DNA of 14,961 bases from Desulfobacterales bacterium (GTDB taxonomy: Bacteria > Desulfobacterota > Desulfobacteria > Desulfobacterales > JAFDCJ01), in the NCBI GenBank assembly GCA_020345785.1, contig CP070771.1, positions 5,677,766-5,692,726 on the forward strand, given 5' to 3'. Shown here in pieces: positions 1 to 7,740 of this stretch; the first letter of the stretch is position 1, and every line of letters begins with the position of its first letter. The translations under genes and the position numbers were made by a program. The notes under the pieces were generated by a model, which saw only the letters and a program-made list of their open reading frames with translations, had not been told where the DNA came from and did not search any database.

Positions 1-207
1 ATAAGATTCGATCGGTCATCCCGCCTCAGCGGGGCCTCTCAACGGCAATGGAAAAATATTAATTTCTTGGCGATCTTTGCGCCTCGAGCGAAGCGGGCGG
101 TTAATTTTCACTCACCTAATCGCAAAGCAATGCTCGAACCATCCCGCCTTGCGGGAAGGTTTAAGGTATTAATTAAATATTGGCAGAATGAATATTCACT
201 ATTTTAA
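1..207. other. Left-edge spacer without gene, two small hairpins
   Basis: I see no coding frame. CCCGC/GCGGG hairpins occur at 20-33 (loop CTCA) and at 137-161 (AACC, one base, TCCCGC, loop CTT, GCGGGA, one base, GGTT). They share the core CCCGCCT..GCGGG and are probably copies of one repeat. Neither has a T run, so terminator function for etfB is doubtful. Confidence 0.45.
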
Positions 208-240
208 ACAACGGACAACGGACGAAGGACAACTGACACC
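208..240. repeat. Heptamer array downstream of etfB
   Basis: The units ACAACGG, ACAACGG, ACGAAGG, ACAACTG, ACACC follow at exactly 7 bp. The array ends six bases from the etfB stop codon. Confidence 0.65.
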
Positions 241-245
241 GAGCA

Positions 246-1022
246 TTAGCGCTCGCTGATTACTTTCGCCTCTTCTTTCAATATTCGAGCAATTTCGCCG
301 GCAATTTCCTCCGGCGTTCCTTGCAACTCCCGGGGGTGGCGCTCTTCAACGGCGGGTTTTAATTCAAGGATTTCCATACTGCCGGCCGGCCTTTCCAGAT
401 TCAAAGACTGCAGATCGATTTGCTTCACTTCTTTTTTGCGGGCCTTTATAATCGCCGGCAGGGTCGGGTACCGCGGTTTGTTCAATGCCTTGCCGCATCC
501 GATCACACAGGGCAGCGGCATTTCGATTACCTCTCTTGCCCCGGCCTCCAAATCACATTCAACCAGAACCCGGTCCTGCTCGAGCGAAAACGCCTCAACG
601 CCGGAAGCTGCCGGCATATCCATGGCAGCCGCCAATCGGTACATGGTTTGAAACCCTTCGCTGTCAATGGCTTCCTTGCCTGTAAAAATGATGTCGGGTC
701 GGCCGTCCTGCATGATAGCCGCCTTCAGCGCTCTGGCAATTAGCAGGCTGTCCGGCCGGTTCTCCGTTGTCACTAATATACCCCGATCCGCCCCCATCGC
801 CAGTGCGGATTGTAAGGTATTTGCGGCATCTGCTTTTCCGACGGTTACGGCGACGATTTCCGCCTGCCCCACTTTCTCTTTAAGTATGGTGGCTTCCTCG
901 ATCGCATGCTCGTCATAGGGATTCATCAGAAAGGTGACGGATTCATCGATTTGATTGTTTCCAACTATCGTAATTTTCGCCGCCGAATCCGGTACATGTT
1001 TGACGCAGACATATATCTTCAT
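246..1022 (-). CDS. etfB: Electron transfer flavoprotein subunit beta
   Basis: This 258-residue protein has the usual EtfB/FixA length and fold signals. It opens with MKIYVCVKHVPD, has the NPYDEHAIEEA segment at residues 34-44, the QSALAMGADRGI loop near 71-82, and the family signature around 155-174 (ECDLEAGAREVIEMPLPCVI), followed by NKPRYPTLPAIIKARKK at 181-197. EtfB pairs with EtfA, which carries FAD, and binds AMP (or a second FAD in bifurcating types); the dimer takes electrons from flavin dehydrogenases. No etfA is visible, but it could lie just left of the window, downstream of this gene. The ATG is preceded by AGGAAGT, a good ribosome site. It is the last gene of the minus-strand cluster seen here, 633 bp after the DAO oxidoreductase, so it may have its own promoter. 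Family is certain; its electron donor is inferred from context. Confidence 0.93.
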   Translation of the reverse strand: MKIYVCVKHVPDSAAKITIVGNNQIDESVTFLMNPYDEHAIEEATILKEKVGQAEIVAVTVGKADAANTLQSALAMGADRGILVTTENRPDSLLIARALKAAIMQDGRPDIIFTGKEAIDSEGFQTMYRLAAAMDMPAASGVEAFSLEQDRVLVECDLEAGAREVIEMPLPCVIGCGKALNKPRYPTLPAIIKARKKEVKQIDLQSLNLERPAGSMEILELKPAVEERHPRELQGTPEEIAGEIARILKEEAKVISER

Positions 1023-1081
1023 TATGTACTTCCTGACCCGGATAAACCGGACTAACTAATACATTGATAGGTTTATAAGCC

Positions 1082-1145
1082 GGAGAGCTGGGAGGCTGGG
1101 AAGCAAGTAGGCTGGAAAGCTCGGAGGCGGGGAAGCTGGGAGGCT
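1082..1145. repeat. Octamer array (GGGAAGCT-type)
   Basis: Eight units of exactly 8 bp: GGAGAGCT, GGGAGGCT, GGGAAGCA, AGTAGGCT, GGAAAGCT, CGGAGGCG, GGGAAGCT, GGGAGGCT. It lies about 60 bp upstream of etfB and is the reverse-complement type of the array at 1515-1586. Confidence 0.75.
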
Positions 1146-1182
1146 CTTAGGATTTTATCATTAATTTATTTGAATGACTTTA

Positions 1183-1221
1183 AAAGCAGGGCTCTATCTC
1201 TTGCGGCTAAGGCCCTGCTTT
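1183..1221. terminator. 10-bp perfect hairpin, terminator-like
   Basis: AAAGCAGGGC (1183-1192) pairs perfectly with GCCCTGCTTT (1212-1221), loop 19 bases. On the minus strand TTTTAAAG follows the stem, a weak T run. It lies between the DAO gene and etfB and could end transcripts coming from the DAO gene. Confidence 0.45.
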
Positions 1222-1319
1222 CAATTCACAATACAAATTTTTTAATTTAATCCCAGAGCGACTGTCAATCACAAAGCATGGGATGCAAACTTAACCCCAC
1301 CGTTGCGAAAATTGCACAT

Positions 1320-1389
1320 CGTAGGATGGGCATTGCCCACCAAATAGCGCCAGTCTCCCCGGTTAACGGTGGGCAATGCCCACCCTACG
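1320..1389. repeat. 22-bp inverted repeat with TGGGCATTGCCCA core
   Basis: The arms 1320-1341 and 1368-1389 match at 21 of 22 positions as reverse complements, with a 26-base loop. Each arm is itself nearly palindromic (GGTGGGCAATGCCCACC-like). This looks like a REP/BIME-type palindromic repeat unit; no transposase is present. Confidence 0.75.
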
Positions 1390-1514
1390 CCAGCAATGTT
1401 GGATCTAACTGACAGTGAGTTCTAGAGACACGACCGCAATTGAGTTTCCAACCATTATGTATGCGGCTTTATGAACACATCCAGTGTGATTTATGCAACG
1501 ACAAGGTTAATATT

Positions 1515-1586
1515 GCTTCCCAGCTTCCAAGCTTCCCAGCCTACCAGCTTCCAAGCTTCCTAGCCTCCAAGCTTTCCAGCCTTTTT
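1515..1586. repeat. Octamer array (GCTTCCCA-type)
   Basis: Nine units of exactly 8 bp: GCTTCCCA, GCTTCCAA, GCTTCCCA, GCCTACCA, GCTTCCAA, GCTTCCTA, GCCTCCAA, GCTTTCCA, GCCTTTTT. It is the inverse partner of the array at 1082-1145. Confidence 0.8.
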
Positions 1587-1615
1587 GTAAAAAACTATAC
1601 CGCACCTCCAAGAGT

Positions 1616-1658
1616 TGACGGAATTTATATTTTCTAAATTACACCCTTAATCCCGTCA
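1616..1658 (-). terminator. Hairpin starting at DAO stop codon
   Basis: On the minus strand the TGA stop opens TGACGGGATT, which pairs with AATTCCGTCA at 1616-1625 (nine Watson-Crick pairs and one G-U). About 20 bases beyond the stem is a T6 run, too far for a classical terminator. Confidence 0.45.
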
Positions 1659-2993
1659 TCCGTTCACCGAGAAACTGCTGTTGTAATTGATTTCACGATT
1701 GCGGGAAAAAAAGCCGACGTCAAGCGTGCGCCCCAGATGGGGCAGTTTGAACTGAAAAGGCTCCTTGTCGTGATCCAAGCCCTTTTCACAGGCATCAATT
1801 AATTCCGCCATCATGCGGCCGACAACCGGCGCGTTTTTGTATTGGTTGCCGCTGGTTCCGATGGCCATGTAAAAGCCCTTCATGTCTGACTTGTCGTAGA
1901 TTGGGATCCAATCATCGGAGCAATCGTACAAATCACATACGCCTCGCGGCTGGTTCGGGATCTGCATGCTCGGCACCCGCTTGGCACATCGATATGTTTG
2001 AGCTTTCCATTGTTCTTCGGTGAGTTGATTGTCACGGCCATGTCCGCCTTGGCCGGCATAAAATTCGTCCGGGTCCACCCACTCCTGGGGATCACACTCC
2101 GGATCCTCGCTGCCGATAAGGAACATGTTTCCGACTTCCGGGCGGTAATAACAGGCGATATCGCCGTCAGATGTATGGTAACCCTTATTTAAATAATCGT
2201 AAACCTCGGGAGACGGACAATGCATAACCTCGTGCCGCAACGCCTTGGTTTTGATGTTACACCTTTCATAAACCCCTTCGGCCATTTGGTTGATTTTGTA
2301 GGAATGCGGGCCGGCAGCATTGACAACTATCGGCGCATCGATCTGAGTGCCATCCTTGAGCGTAATGCCCAATACCTGGTTGTCCCGGCTGCGGACTTCG
2401 ACCACCTCGGCATTAAATATGAATTCCCCGCCCTTGGCTTCGGTGGCTCGCATGATGTTGTGGGCGGACAATTCCGGGTCATTGACATAGCCGCCTTCGG
2501 GGCAGAACAGACCGCCCTCGAGCATTTTGGTGGGCTCATCAAAGAACTCGGGATCCTCGGGACGTCTGACCGGCCAGAATTCGTGCAGATCATAGACCGG
2601 CACCATTTCCTTGATTTTCTCAACGCTCCATTCTTCATATTTGACGCCCACGGCATCGTAATGCTTTTTGACCTTGCGCCAGTCGTGCCCCTGCGATTTA
2701 AGCAGAAGAGAACCGGTGTTCATAAACTTTGCCAGACCTTTTTCATCATTGACGTGCTCAAGGTAGTTCTCATATTCCAGCCAGTATTTGAACCCCTCAT
2801 ATGCAAAGGCGACCCCATCTTCGGTGGAGTAGTGAGCCCGCACAATGGCGCAGGAAGCGGATGTGGACCCCATGCCGGCATCGCTTAATTTATCGACATT
2901 CAGGGTCTTGTACCCCATTTTGGCCAATTCGTAGGCAATGGGACTGCCGATGACACCGGCGCCAATGATGATCGCATCGTATTTTTTGTTCAT
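1656..2993 (-). CDS. FAD-dependent oxidoreductase, DAO family (sarcosine/dimethylglycine dehydrogenase-like)
   Basis: This 445-residue protein has the dinucleotide-binding motif GAGVIG at residues 11-16 close to the N terminus, followed by YELAKMGYKTLNVDK, the standard start of the glycine oxidase/sarcosine oxidase (DAO) family. STSASCAIVRAHYS at 43-56 corresponds to the flavin-contacting segment GGSGRNTAIVRAN of the SoxB encoded upstream. A late GFYMAIGTSGNQYKNAPVVG block is the second FAD-binding stretch. The family oxidises the C-N bond of secondary or tertiary amino acids such as sarcosine, dimethylglycine or D-amino acids. It is only a distant relative of the neighbouring SoxB, so it is not a simple duplicate. 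With etfB next downstream, an ETF-linked dehydrogenase role is likely but inferred; the substrate cannot be read from sequence. The start ATG follows AAGGGGG at a proper distance. The TGA stop forms part of a short inverted repeat. Confidence 0.88.
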   Translation of the reverse strand: MNKKYDAIIIGAGVIGSPIAYELAKMGYKTLNVDKLSDAGMGSTSASCAIVRAHYSTEDGVAFAYEGFKYWLEYENYLEHVNDEKGLAKFMNTGSLLLKSQGHDWRKVKKHYDAVGVKYEEWSVEKIKEMVPVYDLHEFWPVRRPEDPEFFDEPTKMLEGGLFCPEGGYVNDPELSAHNIMRATEAKGGEFIFNAEVVEVRSRDNQVLGITLKDGTQIDAPIVVNAAGPHSYKINQMAEGVYERCNIKTKALRHEVMHCPSPEVYDYLNKGYHTSDGDIACYYRPEVGNMFLIGSEDPECDPQEWVDPDEFYAGQGGHGRDNQLTEEQWKAQTYRCAKRVPSMQIPNQPRGVCDLYDCSDDWIPIYDKSDMKGFYMAIGTSGNQYKNAPVVGRMMAELIDACEKGLDHDKEPFQFKLPHLGRTLDVGFFSRNREINYNSSFSVNG

Positions 2994-3005
2994 AATAAAA
3001 CCCCC

Positions 3006-3098
3006 TTAATTTCGGATTTTCGGGTTCGTGGACTGTAATCTGCTTAATCAAGAATTCGCAATTTTGAGATTACGGAGTTTTTGATCACCCGAAATTAA
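3006..3098. repeat. Nested inverted repeat upstream of DAO gene
   Basis: TTAATTTCGG (3006-3015) and CCGAAATTAA (3089-3098) are perfect 10-bp complements; inside, GTAATCT (3035-3041) pairs with AGATTAC (3067-3073). It lies right before the DAO ribosome site and would be in its leader. Confidence 0.55.
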
Positions 3099-3154
3099 AT
3101 TTTAATTTCTGTAAAAACAAATTTTGAATATGCTTTCCATATACTATGAGATCG

Positions 3155-3210
3155 ACCAACTAATCGATCATCAACTAATCAACTCTTCAACCAATCAACT
3201 ATTCAACTTA
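3155..3210. repeat. Octamer array (TCAACTAA-type) beginning at deacylase stop
   Basis: Seven units of exactly 8 bp: ACCAACTA, ATCGATCA, TCAACTAA, TCAACTCT, TCAACCAA, TCAACTAT, TCAACTTA. The last unit holds the TAA stop of the deacylase (complement of 3208-3210). Read on the minus strand it is of the same family as the array at 12734-12781. Confidence 0.8.
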
Positions 3211-3660
3211 AATAAATGACGGTTTACATAGCTTCCTCAGGTCCCAGCCTTTGACTTTGAATGATTTATGGTGCACACCCGGGTTAAAATAGACAAACTG
3301 CTTTTTAGGCAATTCGGGATCCATGTAAACAGGCAGCGTGCTGAAGTGTCCGAAGGGCGGAACACATCCGACTTCGCAGCCGACTTTCTCGCTGACTTCC
3401 TCGGGCTTCGCGAAAGATACCTTTTTGGTGCCGGCCCCGGCAGCGGCCTGTTTCCAGTCCACCTTCTTGTCGCCGGGCAGCACCAGAACAATCATCTCAC
3501 CCTCTTTGGTTTTTAACACCAGCGACTTGACCGTTTCGGATTCATCAACGTTAAGGGCCTCCGCCATAGCCGGGTTGGTATAGACCGGTTCATGTTCAAC
3601 AATATCATAGGCTATTTTTTGTTTGTCCAACATACTGACAATTTTCTCTTCAAGCGTCAT
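3208..3660 (-). CDS. YbaK/ProX-family aminoacyl-tRNA deacylase
   Basis: The 150-residue product matches the YbaK/EbsC/prolyl-tRNA-editing family in length and in landmarks: the N-terminal helix and IAYDIVEHEPVYT, VKSLVLK at 44-50 (the conserved lysine of the active site), LPGDKKVDWK at 61-70, and GCEVGCVPPFGH at 94-105, the glycine/proline loop. These free-standing enzymes hydrolyse mischarged tRNAs (Cys- or Ala-tRNA(Pro) and others) in the cytosol. I chose the ATG at 3658-3660 because GGAG lies nine bases upstream; the reading frame can be extended nine codons to a TTG at 3687, but that has no ribosome site. The gene lies between soxG and the DAO gene on the same strand. No direct link to methylamine oxidation is known, so it may only be a passenger. 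Its TAA stop is inside the first unit of an octamer array. Confidence 0.87.
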   Translation of the reverse strand: MTLEEKIVSMLDKQKIAYDIVEHEPVYTNPAMAEALNVDESETVKSLVLKTKEGEMIVLVLPGDKKVDWKQAAAGAGTKKVSFAKPEEVSEKVGCEVGCVPPFGHFSTLPVYMDPELPKKQFVYFNPGVHHKSFKVKGWDLRKLCKPSFI

Positions 3661-3735
3661 GAGGGTGGCTCCGTTGTTATAGCTCAACGATAATTACTAT
3701 TTTTCTGTCCATCCTGTAGTGTTAAGAGAGTGGAA

Positions 3736-3780
3736 TTGCCTAAAATGTCTAAATTGCCTAAAGTGCCTAAAATTGCGGAA
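3736..3780. repeat. Nonamer array (TTGCCTAAA-type)
   Basis: Five units of exactly 9 bp: TTGCCTAAA, ATGTCTAAA, TTGCCTAAA, GTGCCTAAA, ATTGCGGAA. It lies upstream of the deacylase gene. Confidence 0.75.
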
Positions 3781-3822
3781 TGCTGTCTGCCAATAAAAAA
3801 AAATGATAGAATACCTCAAATA

Positions 3823-3857
3823 TTCAATCTTCAGTCTTCAATTTTCAATCTTCAACC
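3823..3857. repeat. Heptamer array (TTCAATC-type) behind soxG
   Basis: Five units of exactly 7 bp: TTCAATC, TTCAGTC, TTCAATT, TTCAATC, TTCAACC, with a weaker sixth unit before them. Confidence 0.75.
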
Positions 3858-3911
3858 GCGACGATGTTATCGACTGCCAGTTTGAAGTCGGAAAGAGTGC
3901 GAATTTTGCCT
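3845..3911 (-). other. Possible out-of-frame C-terminal extension of soxG
   Basis: Just past the soxG TAA, the frame offset by one base reads KGKIRTLSDFKLAVDNIVAV followed by Glu, Asp and a TGA at 3845-3847. The composition looks protein-like, unlike the repeat DNA beyond it. The TGA falls inside the heptamer array that starts here, as seen for other genes of this window. It could be the original C terminus cut off by a one-base frameshift, or a sequencing error, or chance. The family does not require these residues, so soxG is probably functional either way. Confidence 0.35.
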
Positions 3912-4553
3912 TTAGATTTGTAAGTCCATAAGCCAGCGGTTGAAGGTATCTTCCCCGGCGGGACGTATGCCGAACTCGGTGCCGGCTTCAAGGATTCCTT
4001 CCACCATGCTCTGCGCATATCCCCTTGAGCATGTGAAGAGGATGCCGGACCGGTCCGGTGATTTTTCCAGCATCACACACTGGCAAGGCACATGGCATAG
4101 CGGTCCTTGTAACAAAAATGGCGGATTATTTAAAGGATTAAAAAAATCCAATGCCGTCAGCTTCTCCAGCAAAAAGGACAGATTTTTTCCGATTAAAGCC
4201 AAAAAAACGGTGGAATCGGTGACATCGGTAAAAGATTGACCTTCGGGGGAATCCACCTGATCCCCTTTTAAATGCCACAGGGATGCCTGGGTGCGGTTCA
4301 TGCGATTGATCAAAATTCCGTTGGCAAAGTTGCATCTGCCGGGAGTATCCGGCACACTTGCCCCCCAGGGCTGGATGTCTTCGATTGCCCGGTCCTGCAA
4401 ATCCCATCTGGCCCGGTGGCTCAGGTCTACAATCCACGGACCGGCTCCCTGGTTTTCAAATTCAAGTACAACCGTCCAATTGTCCCGCTCTTCGGTTTGT
4501 GCGGGTGCGCTGTCAAATGTCACCGGGGAACGCCTGATAATTTTTCCTGCCAT
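3912..4553 (-). CDS. soxG: Sarcosine oxidase subunit gamma
   Basis: The product is 213 residues, typical for SoxG, the small subunit of heterotetrameric sarcosine oxidase that packs on the alpha subunit and resembles part of the GcvT fold. Recognisable parts are the SPVTF segment near the start, IVDLSHRARWDLQ near 41-53, and NFANGILINRMNRTQASLWHL, where family members carry a similar ligand-contact stretch. It begins seven bases after the soxA stop, and its ribosome site (GAGG) overlaps that stop, so translation is coupled to soxA. Identification rests on both sequence and position; SoxG is a poorly conserved family. After the TAA stop, a neighbouring frame stays open for about 22 more codons with coding-like composition, so the natural C terminus may be longer (see separate entry). 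Confidence 0.87.
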   Translation of the reverse strand: MAGKIIRRSPVTFDSAPAQTEERDNWTVVLEFENQGAGPWIVDLSHRARWDLQDRAIEDIQPWGASVPDTPGRCNFANGILINRMNRTQASLWHLKGDQVDSPEGQSFTDVTDSTVFLALIGKNLSFLLEKLTALDFFNPLNNPPFLLQGPLCHVPCQCVMLEKSPDRSGILFTCSRGYAQSMVEGILEAGTEFGIRPAGEDTFNRWLMDLQI

Positions 4554-4560
4554 TTCAACC

Positions 4561-7479
4561 TCACATTCTCATCCTTTTTCCTTCGGGATCGTAAAAGGGC
4601 GTTGGCGCCACCGTTGCATACAGCAGCTGCCCCTCACACTCATCCTCGTAAATTTGCAACCGTCGGCCCTCTTCGGCCAGCGATGCATCGACCAGGGCCA
4701 GACCAACGGATTCATTGAGCGCAAAACTGCGCCGGGCAGTGCACACGTAGCCTTTGATATCGTTTTCCACGACAATGGATCCGTCCTTGGGCGCCCGCGA
4801 GGGGTTTTCCATTTTAAATCCAACCAGTTTCAAGCGGTTCGGCTGATTCTCGGTGTGTTGCAAAGCCACCGCCCCTAAGGTTTTGGCTTCCGGTTTATTG
4901 CGAAACCACAGAAAACCCAATCCCACGTCATGCAGTGTTGTTCGTATCTCAGATTCGGCACCGATGATGATATGTCCTTTTTCCATCCGCAGCACGTTTT
5001 GGGCCTCCAATCCGAAATTGCGCATACCAAATTCCCGACCGGCCTCCTCCAGCAATTCCCAGAGCGCCTGCATGTACGATGACGCGACGTGCAGTTCATA
5101 GGATAATTCCCCCACAAACCCCAGCCGCATGGACCTTACCGGAATTTCATTTTTAATGGTGAATTCACGGCAGGCCGCAAAAGGAAAGGCCTCGTTGGAA
5201 ACATCGCTGTCGGCAACTTGTTCCAGCACTTTACGGGCATTGGGGCCGGCCAGATTTATCACGCCCATGGCATCGGTAAGATTCACCATGTTATAATTCC
5301 AGCCGTCATAGCGGGAGTGGTAGCGAAACCATTCCACCGTGGATCCGGCCCGGCCGGTGGATGTGGTAAAATAATATTCGTTCTCTGCACGTTTGACGAC
5401 CACGCCGTCGTCAACGATACAGCCGTCGTCGTTGCACATGGCGGAGTATTTAATTTTGCCGTCTGCAATCTTCGACATGTCGCCGACATACACCCGCTGC
5501 AATGCCTTTAAAGCATCCGGCCCCCAGAGCTTGAATTTTCCAAGGGTGGAGGCGTCCAGCATGCCGACATTGTTGCGCACATTTTCAATCTCCTCACGAC
5601 AGGTAAAATCTCTTGAAAAATAGCGCGCCCGTTTCCATACACCGATGCGGCGCATGATTCCCCCGGCCGTCTTCTGGGATGCATGCATCGGTGTGCGTTT
5701 GCACATGTCGTGGTTGCGGCCGGCATAAGTGGCGATTAACGCAGGCACCAGAGGTGCCCTGACGGTTGTCGGTTTTGCTGAAACGGATGCATCGGCATGA
5801 TACTGGGCAACAAACAGCGGCAGGTTGTGGCCGGGAATGCCCCCCTGCCCAGGTCCCGTGCCGGCGGCCGTGAACCGCTTGATCAACTCGGCAGCGTCAA
5901 ATCCCATCTCCAGAGCCTGTTTGATATTTTTGATCGTGGCATCCTCATCAAAGCAGATAAAAGTTTTGCGGCCTTTGACCGGGGCCATCACCACCTTGCA
6001 GCCCTTGTCCGGTCCGGCCAGGGTTGCTAAATTCTGCTTAATTTCATTAATTTCCCCGTCAACGGCCAGTCCGCAATCGGCTGCCGCCAGGAGGCCGGCC
6101 AGGGTGCCGGATGTTTCAATCGACCACGGGTGGCTGAAGCCCAGCATGCGGCCGGCAGCGTGCATTTTGGCCGGCAGATGTTTAGGCAAAAAGAAACCCG
6201 TGTGGTGATCGAATTCCAGCTTGGCCTGGGCCATGGTCAGCGCACCGGTGACCGGCGTCAGGCCGGCCGAGGCGACCAATAGATCACACTCAAATTCCTT
6301 ATGAAGCGTTCCCTGGTTGGTGCTCAAGGTGACTTTGTCGACCGTGGTTTTGCCGTGGGCCTCGGTTGCCACCCAGCCGCTCATGTAGGGGATCTTGCGC
6401 GCCTGCAGTTTGTCGATAAGTCCGGCAGCCTGACCATCATCACGAATGTCTGCAACGCACAGGATTTTTAAACCTTGATCATGCAGATCGATGGCGGCTT
6501 CCAGCCCCAGGTCATGTCCGATGCTGAACACCGCCCGGCTGCCGGCAAGAATGCCATACGTGTGTGCCAGGCGATGGGCGCAGCCAACTTGCATGACACC
6601 GGGGCGCTCATTGTTTTCAAACAGCAGCGGCCGCTCGATGCAGCCGGTGGCAACCACAACACTCTGCGCCCGAATTTCAATATAGCGCTCATCGAAATGA
6701 TCCGACTCGGCGCCAACCTGAAAAGCGGTAATCAAATTATTATTGTAGGCACCCACCATCGCCGCATGCGTCAAAATTCGAACGTTGGGCATTTGGGCCA
6801 GACGCTGTGCCAGGTGTCGGGCTCGCTCGTAAAGCGGTGTCTCCTCGTTGTATGACGCCGTGCGGTAGTCAAAGAAACCCCCCAGCCATGGCCGGGCCTC
6901 CAGAAGGATGACGCGCAGGCCCTTTTCCCCTGCAGCCACGGCGGCCAGCATACCCGCCGGTCCGCCGCCGACAACGCACACATCCGCCGCAGGATATATT
7001 TCGTCATAGGTTCCCTTTATTTTAAAATCGGGCGAAATTTTTCCGCTGCCAGCGATCTTGCGCACCTGCTTTAATGCCACGGGCCAGATTTGGGCGGGTT
7101 TGTGCATGGTGCGGTAATAGAAGCCGGCCGGCATGGCCCAATCCAGCCGGTCCATAAATCCCATCAGGTCTGTCTCCGGAGTACCCTTGACATTCTGGGC
7201 ATTTACGGTCATGCCTTTTTTCAGCAGCGTGTTTTCCGTGCGTACATTAGGGATGCCGTTTACGGCCATGCAGGTATTTGAGCATTCGCCGTCCAGGCTG
7301 TAAAGTCCCCGGGGGCGGTGGTACTTCAGACTTCTGGAAAAGATGCGAATACCGCCGTCATACAGCGCAGTAGCAATCGTGTCACCTTCCAGGCCCTGGT
7401 AGGTTTTACCTGCATAATTAAATTGAATTCGTTTTTCCGGATCTATCCGTAAGGTAGGCAATTTGTCCAGTCGGCTCAT
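4561..7479 (-). CDS. soxA: Sarcosine oxidase subunit alpha
   Basis: The 972-residue protein has the size and domain order of the alpha subunit of heterotetrameric sarcosine oxidase. Residues 10-95 form the Fer2-like N-terminal domain (GDTIATALYDGGIRIFSRS, GECSNTCMAVNG), which keeps too few cysteines for an iron-sulfur cluster, as in known SoxA. Residues 165-470 form the NAD-binding, disulfide-reductase-like flavoprotein part, with GGGPAG at 171-176 and VVVATGCIERP at 274-284. Residues 505-560 are the linker typical of SoxA (KRFTAAGTGPGQG). Residues 590-972 are a GcvT-like domain that binds tetrahydrofolate and accepts the methyl group as methylene-THF (TPMH at 597-600, ELSYELHV at 791-798, LEAQNVLRMEKG at 824-835). 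The start ATG overlaps the soxD TGA (ATGA), showing coupled translation. Reaction: sarcosine to glycine, normally with O2 to H2O2 at the SoxB FMN. No damage is seen. Confidence 0.96.
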   Translation of the reverse strand: MSRLDKLPTLRIDPEKRIQFNYAGKTYQGLEGDTIATALYDGGIRIFSRSLKYHRPRGLYSLDGECSNTCMAVNGIPNVRTENTLLKKGMTVNAQNVKGTPETDLMGFMDRLDWAMPAGFYYRTMHKPAQIWPVALKQVRKIAGSGKISPDFKIKGTYDEIYPAADVCVVGGGPAGMLAAVAAGEKGLRVILLEARPWLGGFFDYRTASYNEETPLYERARHLAQRLAQMPNVRILTHAAMVGAYNNNLITAFQVGAESDHFDERYIEIRAQSVVVATGCIERPLLFENNERPGVMQVGCAHRLAHTYGILAGSRAVFSIGHDLGLEAAIDLHDQGLKILCVADIRDDGQAAGLIDKLQARKIPYMSGWVATEAHGKTTVDKVTLSTNQGTLHKEFECDLLVASAGLTPVTGALTMAQAKLEFDHHTGFFLPKHLPAKMHAAGRMLGFSHPWSIETSGTLAGLLAAADCGLAVDGEINEIKQNLATLAGPDKGCKVVMAPVKGRKTFICFDEDATIKNIKQALEMGFDAAELIKRFTAAGTGPGQGGIPGHNLPLFVAQYHADASVSAKPTTVRAPLVPALIATYAGRNHDMCKRTPMHASQKTAGGIMRRIGVWKRARYFSRDFTCREEIENVRNNVGMLDASTLGKFKLWGPDALKALQRVYVGDMSKIADGKIKYSAMCNDDGCIVDDGVVVKRAENEYYFTTSTGRAGSTVEWFRYHSRYDGWNYNMVNLTDAMGVINLAGPNARKVLEQVADSDVSNEAFPFAACREFTIKNEIPVRSMRLGFVGELSYELHVASSYMQALWELLEEAGREFGMRNFGLEAQNVLRMEKGHIIIGAESEIRTTLHDVGLGFLWFRNKPEAKTLGAVALQHTENQPNRLKLVGFKMENPSRAPKDGSIVVENDIKGYVCTARRSFALNESVGLALVDASLAEEGRRLQIYEDECEGQLLYATVAPTPFYDPEGKRMRM

Positions 7480-7736
7480 GACGTCGCCTCCGATTCGTCC
7501 ACTTCAAGGTTGGTAGTTGTATTGCGATAGATGGTGAACCAGGCACCGCACCCGTCCCGGTGAAACCACCACTCTTGCTGAATACCGGCCACCGATTTGT
7601 TCATGTGCACATAGTCACACCAGGCCTCCGGTGTTAATCCCGCCTCTTCGGGCCGCGGGCCTTTTTCTTCACTCCCATAACGAAATTCATAACCGTTGCG
7701 CTTGCCGCAGATGGGACAAGTTATTGTTAATGACAT
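7476..7736 (-). CDS. soxD: Sarcosine oxidase subunit delta, zinc-binding
   Basis: The 86-residue product is a clean match to SoxD. It has CPICGKRNGYEFRYG at residues 7-21, WCDYVHMNKSVAGIQQEWWFH at the middle, and HRDGC at 59-63. Cys7, Cys10, His59 and Cys63 line up with the zinc ligands known in bacterial SoxD. The subunit is structural and sits beside the other three chains. The frame could be extended 38 codons upstream to 7850, but that part reads through AT-rich heptamer repeat DNA; the ATG at 7734-7736 has a perfect AGGAGGT seven bases upstream and gives the family length, so it is chosen. The stop overlaps the soxA start by four bases. A 370-bp gap separates it from soxB, unusual for this otherwise tight operon. 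Confidence 0.95.
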   Translation of the reverse strand: MSLTITCPICGKRNGYEFRYGSEEKGPRPEEAGLTPEAWCDYVHMNKSVAGIQQEWWFHRDGCGAWFTIYRNTTTNLEVDESEATS

Positions 7737-7740
7737 GAAT

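Noticed and set aside
1082..1586. CRISPR array
   Set aside because: The repeats are 8 bp and directly adjacent, with no unique spacers and no cas genes.
1440..1637. 65-codon open frame in the spacer before the DAO gene
   Set aside because: It mostly reads through the GCTTCC octamer array, giving a repetitive leucine/proline/serine peptide; no ribosome site.
2220..2888. 222-codon open frame on the plus strand
   Set aside because: It is antisense to the DAO oxidoreductase, whose motifs are clear; no ribosome site or recognisable domain, so it is a codon-bias shadow.
3661..3687. TTG start nine codons upstream for the deacylase
   Set aside because: No ribosome site precedes it, while the inner ATG has GGAG at good distance and fits the family N terminus.
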